From Clostridia bacterium (lineage in GTDB: Bacteria > Bacillota_E > RBS10-35 > JAJYVN01), in assembly GCA_027335515.1 (NCBI GenBank), contig DAHWHT010000205.1, forward strand, positions 1 to 5,021: DNA of 5,021 nt, given 5' to 3'. A program made the position numbers and the translations under genes. Shown piece after piece: positions 1 through 4,721 of the stretch. The notes beneath the pieces were generated by a model, which saw only the letters and a program-made list of their open reading frames with translations, searched no databases and was not told the DNA's origin. Numbering within the stretch: position 1 is the first letter of the stretch; each line of letters begins with the position of its first letter.

Positions 1-271
1 CACGGCGGAGGCCGCGGGGGTGGATCCGCTCGAGTGGGTGCTGCACGGCGGAGGCGATTATGAGCTCGCCTGCGCCGTGGCGCCGGCGGCCATCGCGCAG
101 GCGCAGGCGGCGTTGGTTCGGGTCGGGCAGGCGCCGCTGCACACCATTGGCATCTGCGAGGCGGCAGAGCCCGGCGGGCGGCTGTATATTGCCCCGCGTC
201 AGGACGGGACGCGGCGTCCGGTCGCCCGAAGCGGATGGGACCCGTTTCGCCAATTCCGGGCTTGGCGGTAG
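1..271 (+). CDS. thiL: Thiamine-monophosphate kinase, C-terminal part (5' end outside window)
   Basis: This is the last 89 codons of a ThiL-type kinase, read in the frame that starts at base 2 and ends at the TAG at 269-271. ThiL phosphorylates thiamine monophosphate to the active cofactor thiamine pyrophosphate with ATP in the cytoplasm. Two family signatures are visible. One is DPLEWVLHGGGDYELACAV (residues about 8-26), matching the conserved GG-x-DYEL segment of the C-terminal AIR-synthase-type domain. The other is GWDPF just before the end (residues 78-82), matching the usual GWDHF-like tail. The ATP-binding N-terminal half lies to the left of the window. The gene runs in the same direction as bshC, whose ribosome binding site begins 64 nt after this stop, so some read-through into the bsh genes is possible. 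The main alternative, another AIR-synthase-fold protein such as SelD or HypE, fits the tail less well. Confidence 0.9.
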   Translation, partial: TAEAAGVDPLEWVLHGGGDYELACAVAPAAIAQAQAALVRVGQAPLHTIGICEAAEPGGRLYIAPRQDGTRRPVARSGWDPFRQFRAWR

Positions 272-291
272 GGGTTCTGCCCCGGTACAAT
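262..291 (+). promoter_or_regulatory. Candidate sigma-A promoter for the bsh operon
   Basis: A TTGGCG hexamer (262-267) and TACAAT (286-291) are separated by 18 nt. The -10 matches the consensus at 5 of 6 bases and the -35 at 4 of 6. The -35 lies at the end of thiL, overlapping its last codons. A start near 298 would give a leader of about 50 nt to the bshC start at 349. This is inferred from sequence only. Confidence 0.5.
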
Positions 292-323
292 CGGGCGGCG
301 GCGCGTCCAGTGCGGCCGCCCGA
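291..323. repeat. 9-bp inverted repeat between thiL and bshC
   Basis: The arms at 291-299 (TCGGGCGGC) and 315-323 (GCCGCCCGA) are perfect complements around a 15-nt loop. The left arm adjoins the candidate -10 box and spans the predicted transcription start. It could therefore be a DNA operator, a hairpin in thiL read-through RNA, or a chance product of GC-rich sequence. No T-run follows, so a classical terminator is unlikely. Confidence 0.45.
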
Positions 324-335
324 CGCGGGTTGGAC

Positions 336-341
336 GGGAGG
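336..341 (+). promoter_or_regulatory. Ribosome binding site that fixes the bshC start
   Basis: GGGAGG lies 7 nt before the GTG at 349. It is too close to the GTG at 343 (1 nt) and rather far from the GTG at 355 (13 nt). It supports 349 over the far-upstream ATG at 235, which would overlap thiL. Confidence 0.75.
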
Positions 342-348
342 CGTGCGC

Positions 349-2019
349 GTGGCCGTGTTCTCCGCCGTGCCGCTCGGCGCGGAGGTTTATCCGCCGTTGT
401 ATGGGGACCTGGCGGCCGGTGGTCCAGACGCCGCGTCCTTTTTCCCTCGGTCGGCTGAGGATCCCCAGGCGTGGGCGGCGCGTGCCGCCGAAGTCCAGTC
501 CGCCTGGCGGAGTGCAGAGGGTGTATCGCGGCGCGCGGCGCTGGTTGCGGCGCTGCGCCGGCGGCATGAGGCGTGGGGGTTGAGCCCCGCCCAGGAACGC
601 TCGCTGGCGGCCCTGGCGCGGGAGGACGCGTTGGTCGTGGTCGCCGGTCAGCAGCCCGGGTTGTTCACCGGCCCGCTGTTCACCATCTACAAGGCCCTGG
701 GCGCCGTCATCCGTGCCGCGCACGCCAGCCGCAGCCTGGGGTGTCCGGTGGTGCCGGTCTTTTGGGTCGCCTCCGAGGACCACGACTGGAGTGAGTTGGC
801 CCGCCTCTCGCTGCCTGGCCCGGACGGCCGGACGGTCCATTTCACGCTGCCGGGGGATGGCGGGTTCCGTTCCGCCGGACACATCCCCGTACCTCCGGAG
901 GCCCGGCACCTTGTCGCCGCGTTGACCGCCGGTTTCCCACCGACCGAGGCGGGGGCGCCCTTGGCGCAGGGTCTGTGGGAGGACCTGCGCACCCCGCGCC
1001 TGACCGTCGCGGAGTGGTTTTGCCGACAGATGCAGCGGCTGCTCGGCGGGAGCGGGCTGCTGTTGTATGACCCGATGCAGCCGGAGCTGCGCCGCCTGGC
1101 CGCCCCGGTCTTTGCGCAGGCCCCTGCGCGCGCGGCCAGGGTGAACGAGCAGCTGACCGCCGCGGGGAACGCCATGGAGGCCTGCGGCTATGCGCCCGGG
1201 CTGCACCAGGAACCCGATGCGGCGCATCTGTTCGTCTACCATGGCGGCATGCGGATTGCCCTGCACGCACAGGGGGACCGCCTCCAGACCCGGGATGGCC
1301 GGGTGTCCACGACGGCGGCCGCTGTGGCGGCGGATGCCGTCCGCGCCCCCGAGGGTTTCAGCGCCAATGTGGTGCTGCGCCCGATCGTGCAGGACGTGAC
1401 CCTGCCGGTGCTATGCCAGCTGGCCGGTCCTGGGGAGGTCGCGTATCTCGCGCAGGTCGCGCGCGCCTTCCAGGTGTGGGACCGGCCGGCGCCGCTGGTC
1501 GGCCCGCGCCCCGGCGCGACGTTGGTGGAGGCGCGAGACGGGGCGGTGCTGTCCGAGTCTGGGCTGTCGTTGCAGGACCTGCGGGACGGCGTCGACCGCG
1601 CGATCGACCGGGTGCTGGAGGCGCGGGCCACCGTCGATTTGGATGCGCTGTTTGCCCGAGAGCGGGGCGCGGTGGACGACGCCTATGCCCGGCTCGACAC
1701 GGCCCTCGCGGCGGTGGCCCCCACCCTGACCGACGTGGTGCGGGGCAATGCCGCGCGGGTGCACGGCCAGTTGGCGTACCTGGAACGCAAGGCCAGGCAG
1801 CATCGGCGTCGGGCCGAGCGGGAGCGGGTGGGCGGGCTGCGTGCCACGGCGGGGCGGTTGCTGCCTGATGGGGGGCTGCAGGAACGGCGAAGCGGCATTT
1901 ATCCGTATGCCTTCCGGCGGGGCCCCGACTTCGTGGACGCATTGCGGGAAGCGCTGGCCGCCGCTCCCGGCCCTTTCGGGCAGCACTGGGTCCTGACGGA
2001 GCGCGTCGACGGGGGTTGA
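349..2019 (+). CDS. bshC: Bacillithiol biosynthesis cysteine-adding enzyme BshC
   Basis: BshC is the putative cysteine ligase that joins cysteine to glucosaminyl-malate, the last step of bacillithiol synthesis in the cytoplasm. From the GTG at 349 the product has 556 residues, close to the roughly 540 of Bacillus BshC. The open frame extends upstream to an ATG at 235, but that would overlap thiL and cover the promoter, and GGGAGG at 336-341 favours 349. Family signatures appear in order: AGQQPGLFTGPLFTIYKA (99-116), PVFWVASEDHDW (136-147, the nucleotide-binding-like core), FSANVVLRPIVQD (337-349) with AGPGEVAYLAQ (359-369), a charged helical stretch likely to form a coiled coil (about 465-495), and the conserved end LQERRSGIYPYAF (510-522). 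No frameshift or missing motif is seen. It is the first gene of the bsh operon, and the next start lies 5 nt after its stop. The family is certain; the ligase reaction rests mainly on genetics in other species. Confidence 0.96.
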   Translation: MAVFSAVPLGAEVYPPLYGDLAAGGPDAASFFPRSAEDPQAWAARAAEVQSAWRSAEGVSRRAALVAALRRRHEAWGLSPAQERSLAALAREDALVVVAGQQPGLFTGPLFTIYKALGAVIRAAHASRSLGCPVVPVFWVASEDHDWSELARLSLPGPDGRTVHFTLPGDGGFRSAGHIPVPPEARHLVAALTAGFPPTEAGAPLAQGLWEDLRTPRLTVAEWFCRQMQRLLGGSGLLLYDPMQPELRRLAAPVFAQAPARAARVNEQLTAAGNAMEACGYAPGLHQEPDAAHLFVYHGGMRIALHAQGDRLQTRDGRVSTTAAAVAADAVRAPEGFSANVVLRPIVQDVTLPVLCQLAGPGEVAYLAQVARAFQVWDRPAPLVGPRPGATLVEARDGAVLSESGLSLQDLRDGVDRAIDRVLEARATVDLDALFARERGAVDDAYARLDTALAAVAPTLTDVVRGNAARVHGQLAYLERKARQHRRRAERERVGGLRATAGRLLPDGGLQERRSGIYPYAFRRGPDFVDALREALAAAPGPFGQHWVLTERVDGG

Positions 2020-2024
2020 CCGCG

Positions 2025-2786
2025 ATGGCCCTGCATACCATTTCCTTTCCCGGCGCGGCCGCCGAACCGGTCGACCTGGATCTGCTTTGCGTCGCACCGC
2101 ATCCCGACGACGCCGAGATGGGGGTGGGCGGCGTTCTCGCCCTGTGCGCGCGCGCCGGGGCGCGCGTCGGCGTGCTCGATCTGACCCGCGGGGAGTTGGC
2201 GAGCAACGGCACGCCGCAGGAGCGTCTGCGTGAGGGCGCGGAGGCGGCCGCCGCCCTGGGATTGACGTGGCGCGGCCAGCTCGGACTTCCAGACCGCGGC
2301 CTGCACAACGCGGCCGGGGCGGGGGAGCTCGTGGGCGCCCTGCGCCGCACCCGCCCTGCGCTGGTCTTGATCCCGCACCCCGACGACCCGCACCCCGACC
2401 ACGGGGCGGCCGGTACCCTTGCGCGCGAAGCGGTCTTTTCGGCCGGGCTGCGCCGGGTCGCCGGACCGGATTGGGCGGCCGGCGCCGGAGCGACGCGGCC
2501 GCGTGGCGTGCTGCAGTATTGCATCAACGGGTGGACCGCGCCGGCGGTCGCCATCGATGTGACCGGGGTGTATGAGGTGAAGCGACGGGCGTTGCGCGCC
2601 CACGCATCCCAATTCGGGTCCGCGGAGGTTCCCACGCGACTGAACAATGGGCAGGCGTTGGCGCAGGTCGAGGCGCGGGACCGCTACCTCGGCGCGTCCA
2701 TTGGCGCGTCGTTTGCCGAGGGACTGCTGCCGCTGGGGCCGCTGCGGTTGGACGCGGCCGCCCTGCTTGGTGTGTGCCGCGGATGA
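2025..2786 (+). CDS. bshB1: N-acetyl-alpha-D-glucosaminyl L-malate deacetylase BshB1
   Basis: This is a zinc-dependent deacetylase of the LmbE/PIG-L family. It removes acetate from GlcNAc-malate to give GlcN-malate, the second step of bacillithiol synthesis. From the ATG at 2025 the product has 253 residues. A TTG at 2016 in the same frame overlaps the bshC stop, but GGGGG at 2011-2015 sits 9 nt before the ATG, so I chose 2025. The N-terminal PHPDDAEMGVGG (25-36) gives likely zinc ligands H26 and D29 and catalytic D28. IPHPDDPHPDH (116-126) gives the third ligand, probably H126. LPDRGL (88-93), AHASQF (192-197) and YLGASIGASFAEGLL (221-235) match the BshB1 branch rather than generic LmbE proteins. 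There is no signal peptide, so it should be cytoplasmic. The position between bshC and bshA makes the assignment firm. An extra role in detoxification as a bacillithiol-conjugate amidase is known for related enzymes but not shown here. Confidence 0.95.
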   Translation: MALHTISFPGAAAEPVDLDLLCVAPHPDDAEMGVGGVLALCARAGARVGVLDLTRGELASNGTPQERLREGAEAAAALGLTWRGQLGLPDRGLHNAAGAGELVGALRRTRPALVLIPHPDDPHPDHGAAGTLAREAVFSAGLRRVAGPDWAAGAGATRPRGVLQYCINGWTAPAVAIDVTGVYEVKRRALRAHASQFGSAEVPTRLNNGQALAQVEARDRYLGASIGASFAEGLLPLGPLRLDAAALLGVCRG

Positions 2787-3967
2787 AGGCAGAGGCGGAC
2801 ATGGCGCCTGCGCCGCGCTCCAGGTGTCCCCGACTCAAGGTCGGTATCGTGTGCTACCCGTCACAGGGTGGCAGCGGCGTGGTGGCCACGGAGTTGGCGT
2901 ATGAGTTGGTGCAGCGGGGCCACCAGGCCCATGTGATCAGCCATCAGACGCCGTTTCGCATGGTGAGGGCCCGGGACGTGCGGGCCGGCCTGGCCTTTCA
3001 CCAAGTCGAGGTGCCGATGTATCCGCTGTTCCAATATCCCCCTTACACCGACGCCCTCGCGAACAAGATTGCCGAGGTCGCCCGCTACGAGCGTCTGGAT
3101 CTGGTGCACGTGCACTATGCCGTGCCCCACGCGCTGGCGGCGGTCGTGGCGCGCGCCATGCTGCTGCCCCGGCGGTTGCCGGTGGTGACGACCCTGCACG
3201 GCACGGATGTTTCGCAGACCGGGGTGGAGGTTGGGATCCGCGATGCCGTCGCCTGGAGTTTGAGGCAGAGCGATGCGGTCACCGCGGTGTCCGAGGATCT
3301 GCGCGCGGCGGCGCAGTCCACCTTCGGTCTGGATCGGGTGCGCCGCATCTACAATTTCGTCGACCCGCACGTCGTACGGCGTCGTTCCGTGCCCGGCCTG
3401 CGCGATCGCGTCGCGCGGGCGGACCAGGCCGTGTTGCTGCACGCCTCCAATTTCCGGCCCGTCAAGAACGTGGGGGATGTGGTGCGCATCTTCGCGCGGG
3501 TCGCGCGGCAGCGGCCGGCCGTGTTGCTGATGTGTGGGGATGGGCCCGAGGCGGGCACCGCCCACCGGGTGGCCCGGGAACTGGGGGTGGACGCGCAGGT
3601 GCACTTCCTGGGAGTGCAGGAGGACATCGGCGCCTATCTATCGGTGGCAGATGTGTTCTTGTTGCCGTCGGAGACGGAAAGCTTCGGCCTGGCGGCGTTG
3701 GAGGCCATGGCCTGCGAGGTGCCGGTCGTCTGCTCGGACCAGGGCGGCCTGCCCGAGGTGGTCATCGAAGGGGAGACCGGATTTCTGCGGCCGGTGGGCG
3801 ACGTGGAGGGCATGGCGGCCGCGGTCCTTGAGGTTCTGGCGCCGCAGCGCCAAGCGCAGATGGCGTGGCAGGCGCGGCGCTCGGCGGTGCAGCGCTTCAG
3901 CTCCAGCCGGATCCTGCCGCAGATCGAATCGCTGTATGCGGAGGTGGTGGCGGCGGCACGGGCGTGA
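2783..3967 (+). CDS. bshA: N-acetyl-alpha-D-glucosaminyl L-malate synthase BshA
   Basis: BshA is a GT4-family, GT-B-fold glycosyltransferase. It transfers GlcNAc from UDP-GlcNAc to L-malate, the first step of bacillithiol synthesis. The product has 394 residues against about 377 in Bacillus. The match is nearly collinear: [14 protein letters not shown] (25-38, glycine-rich N-domain loop), [16 protein letters not shown] (85-100), HYAVPHA (111-117), TTLHGTDVS (136-144), YNFVDP (190-195), SNFRPVKN (222-229), GDGPE (252-256), and [16 protein letters not shown] (296-311), which holds the E-x7-E pair E299 and E307 that contacts the nucleotide sugar. The ATG at 2783 overlaps the bshB1 stop as ATGA, suggesting translational coupling. 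An in-frame ATG at 2801 has AGAGG 5 nt upstream and gives a shorter leader (388 residues), closer to the family, so it is a real alternative. The product ends in an Ala-rich tail. It is the last gene of the operon; no terminator is visible before the next tRNA promoter. Confidence 0.96.
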   Translation: MKAEADMAPAPRSRCPRLKVGIVCYPSQGGSGVVATELAYELVQRGHQAHVISHQTPFRMVRARDVRAGLAFHQVEVPMYPLFQYPPYTDALANKIAEVARYERLDLVHVHYAVPHALAAVVARAMLLPRRLPVVTTLHGTDVSQTGVEVGIRDAVAWSLRQSDAVTAVSEDLRAAAQSTFGLDRVRRIYNFVDPHVVRRRSVPGLRDRVARADQAVLLHASNFRPVKNVGDVVRIFARVARQRPAVLLMCGDGPEAGTAHRVARELGVDAQVHFLGVQEDIGAYLSVADVFLLPSETESFGLAALEAMACEVPVVCSDQGGLPEVVIEGETGFLRPVGDVEGMAAAVLEVLAPQRQAQMAWQARRSAVQRFSSSRILPQIESLYAEVVAAARA

Positions 3968-3982
3968 CTGGCTTGTCTGCCG

Positions 3983-4011
3983 TTGTGGGCCGACCCGTGG
4001 ACCGCTATAAT
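3983..4011 (+). promoter_or_regulatory. Promoter of tRNA-Met
   Basis: A perfect TATAAT -10 box (4006-4011) is preceded at 17 nt by TTGTGG (3983-3988). Transcription would begin near 4018, only about 4 nt before the mature tRNA 5' end at 4022. The perfect -10 in such GC-rich sequence makes this convincing. Confidence 0.75.
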
Positions 4012-4021
4012 CGACCGGCAG

Positions 4022-4098
4022 GGCGGCGTAGCTCAGCTGGTAAGAGCATGCGGTTCATACCCGCAGTGTCGGTGGTTCGAGTCCACCCGCCGCTACCA
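4022..4098 (+). tRNA. tRNA-Met (anticodon CAT), elongator type
   Basis: A complete 77-nt cloverleaf with encoded CCA. The acceptor stem is 4022-4028 with 4088-4094, all paired with a G1-U72 wobble. The D stem is GCTC/GAGC (4031-4034, 4044-4047). The anticodon stem is TGCGG/CCGCA (4049-4053, 4061-4065) around loop TTCATAC, giving anticodon CAT at 4056-4058. The T stem is GGTGG/CCACC with loop TTCGAGT, followed by A73 and CCA. It is the elongator and not the initiator: base 1 pairs with base 72, and the anticodon stem lacks the three G-C pairs next to the loop. Overall it resembles the Bacillus elongator tRNA-Met, and not the tRNA-Ile with a modified CAT anticodon. Confidence 0.97.
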
Positions 4099-4109
4099 TC
4101 GTAACATTG

Positions 4110-4131
4110 GGCCCCGCCGCCGGGCGGGGCC
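4110..4131 (+). terminator. GC hairpin after tRNA-Met, possible terminator
   Basis: GGCCCCGCC (4110-4118) and GGCGGGGCC (4123-4131) form a perfect 9-bp stem around a GCCG loop. It begins 11 nt after the tRNA CCA end. The downstream tail is an alternating TG run (4132-4144), not a T-run, so intrinsic termination may be weak or partial. That would let transcription continue into the membrane-protein gene. Confidence 0.55.
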
Positions 4132-4144
4132 TGTGTGTGTGTGT
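4132..4144 (+). repeat. Short TG dinucleotide run
   Basis: Six TG units plus a final T directly follow the GC hairpin, forming a short microsatellite-like tract in the leader of the membrane-protein gene. It is not coding, so length changes would not shift a reading frame. It might act as an imperfect U-rich tail of the hairpin. Confidence 0.5.
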
Positions 4145-4152
4145 CCCGTTGC

Positions 4153-4162
4153 GGAGGGAGGG
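4153..4162 (+). promoter_or_regulatory. Ribosome binding site of the membrane-protein gene
   Basis: The purine-rich tract GGAGGGAGGG ends 9 nt before the GTG at 4172. It contains two overlapping anti-Shine-Dalgarno matches and is the strongest such site in this part of the window. It decides the start at 4172 and argues against any start inside or upstream of tRNA-Met. Confidence 0.7.
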
Positions 4163-4171
4163 ACCGCGGCC

Positions 4172-4528
4172 GTGCGGGAGGGCAAGCGCTCACGGACGAC
4201 GGAAGCGGCATGGGGCGCGGCAGCCCTCTCGGCCCTTCTGGCCGGCCTCTTCTCGTGGGTTCTCGGGTTCCTGGTCAACACCGGCCAGTCTGCCGTCACG
4301 ACCACGCTGGCGCTGCTTTTTGGCCTGAGTGGCTACTGGATGTATCAGCGGAAGGCACGGCGGTATGGTTGGATCCCCACCCTGATCGCGATCCCATTGG
4401 GCTTCTACTTCAACTACGTCGGGCCGCACTTCCAGGTTCCGGCCATCCTCGGGGCCACCAGCCTCTTTTTCGCCGCCGTCAGTTGGTGGGTGGGTCGGGG
4501 GCCAAAGCCGCCGGCCGACGAACCTTGA
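4172..4528 (+). CDS. Small four-helix integral membrane protein, unknown function
   Basis: I do not recognise the family. From the GTG at 4172 the product has 118 residues and is dominated by four hydrophobic segments: about 13-35, 40-57, 66-83 and 89-108. Basic residues cluster at the N-terminus (REGKRSR), in the loop between helices 2 and 3 (QRKARRYG), and after helix 4 (GRGPKPP). By the positive-inside rule both ends should face the cytoplasm. No catalytic motif, signal-peptidase site or soluble domain is visible. Aromatics are frequent (YWMY, GFYFNYV, SWWVG). The same frame stays open upstream through tRNA-Met, but that part is not protein-like, and a strong ribosome binding site supports 4172. 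The gene is isolated between two tRNA genes, with no clear promoter of its own; read-through from tRNA-Met past the hairpin is one possibility. Its composition and reading-frame integrity suggest a real gene. Confidence 0.8.
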   Translation: MREGKRSRTTEAAWGAAALSALLAGLFSWVLGFLVNTGQSAVTTTLALLFGLSGYWMYQRKARRYGWIPTLIAIPLGFYFNYVGPHFQVPAILGATSLFFAAVSWWVGRGPKPPADEP

Positions 4529-4536
4529 CGTTCGTC
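4517..4536. repeat. 7-bp inverted repeat over the tRNA-Lys -35 box
   Basis: GACGAAC (4517-4523) and GTTCGTC (4530-4536) are perfect complements around the 6-nt loop CTTGAC. The dyad covers the stop codon of the membrane-protein gene (4526-4528) and most of the -35 hexamer of the tRNA-Lys promoter. It could be a weak terminator stem, an operator, or chance. Confidence 0.4.
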
Positions 4537-4553
4537 CCCGCCGCCGCTACACT
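4525..4553 (+). promoter_or_regulatory. Promoter of tRNA-Lys
   Basis: TTGACG (4525-4530, 5 of 6 consensus) and TACACT (4548-4553, 4 of 6) are spaced by 17 nt. Transcription would begin near 4560, about 4 nt before the mature tRNA. The -35 contains the TGA stop codon of the membrane-protein gene. Confidence 0.7.
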
Positions 4554-4563
4554 CCTTGCGGGC

Positions 4564-4640
4564 GGGCCTGTAGCTCAGTTGGCCAGAGCAGCTGACTCTT
4601 AATCAGCGGGTCGTGGGTTCGAGTCCCACCGGGCCCACCA
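4564..4640 (+). tRNA. tRNA-Lys (anticodon CTT)
   Basis: A complete 77-nt cloverleaf with encoded CCA. The acceptor stem GGGCCTG pairs with CGGGCCC (4630-4636), with one U-G wobble at pair 6-67. The D stem is GCTC/GAGC. The anticodon stem is GCTGA/TCAGC (4591-4595, 4603-4607) around loop CTCTTAA, giving anticodon CTT at 4598-4600, which reads AAG. The T stem is GTGGG/CCCAC with loop TTCGAGT, then A73 and CCA at 4638-4640. Its 3' end faces a convergent tyrosine recombinase gene 62 nt away, so it is probably also the integration target of that element. Confidence 0.97.
4613..4640 (+). other. Probable attachment site (att) at the 3' end of tRNA-Lys
   Basis: Tyrosine recombinases of prophages and integrative elements commonly recombine within the T-arm and acceptor end of a tRNA gene, leaving the tRNA intact and an int gene just beyond its 3' end. 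That geometry is seen here. The exact core cannot be fixed, because the second copy of the direct repeat would lie beyond the right edge of the window. The limits given are the T-arm to CCA, a typical core. Confidence 0.5.
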
Positions 4641-4656
4641 ACAGCCTCAAGGGTTT

Positions 4657-4721
4657 GCGGACACCGACCGAACACCTGCCCCCACCGACTCCCCATAGAC
4701 GGTCAGGCCTGCGGTGTCCGC
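4657..4721. repeat. 10-bp inverted repeat around the end of the integrase gene
   Basis: GCGGACACCG (4657-4666) and CGGTGTCCGC (4712-4721) are perfect complements 45 nt apart. A smaller nested pair, ACCG (4667-4670) with CGGT (4700-4703), lies inside. The right arm is within the last codons of the integrase gene, and the left arm is between that gene and the tRNA. It may be a terminator-like stem for int transcripts or recombinase/accessory binding sites near the att site. Function is unproven. Confidence 0.5.

Noticed and set aside
1..55. 12-bp direct repeat CACGGCGGAGGC at 1-12 and 44-55 inside thiL
   Set aside because: The copies are in different codon frames and in GC-rich coding sequence; most likely coincidence with no structural meaning.
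235..348. N-terminal extension of bshC from an ATG at 235
   Set aside because: It overlaps thiL and covers the promoter. The Shine-Dalgarno site and the family length favour the GTG at 349.
199..1266. Long minus-strand open frame of 355 codons opposite bshC
   Set aside because: Arg- and Gly-rich low-complexity translation without any motif; it is the usual antisense shadow of GC-rich coding sequence.
1358..2647. Minus-strand open frame of 429 codons opposite bshC and bshB1
   Set aside because: Crosses two well-supported genes, is rich in Arg, Pro and Ala, and has no recognisable domain; an artefact of high GC.
3532..3831. Gly-rich plus-strand open frame inside bshA
   Set aside because: Out-of-frame shadow of the GT4 C-terminal domain, with no independent start signal or protein-like composition.
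4022..4098. Initiator tRNA-fMet or tRNA-Ile with CAT anticodon
   Set aside because: The 1-72 position is paired and the anticodon stem lacks the three consecutive G-C pairs of an initiator; the acceptor and T-arm sequence match the elongator tRNA-Met pattern.
3983..4171. N-terminal extension of the membrane-protein frame through tRNA-Met
   Set aside because: It translates a promoter and a tRNA, is not protein-like, and is separated from the hydrophobic part by a strong ribosome binding site at 4153-4162.
4005..4211. Minus-strand frame with GGWTRTTDTAGMNR opposite tRNA-Met
   Set aside because: Another typical antisense-tRNA translation artefact.
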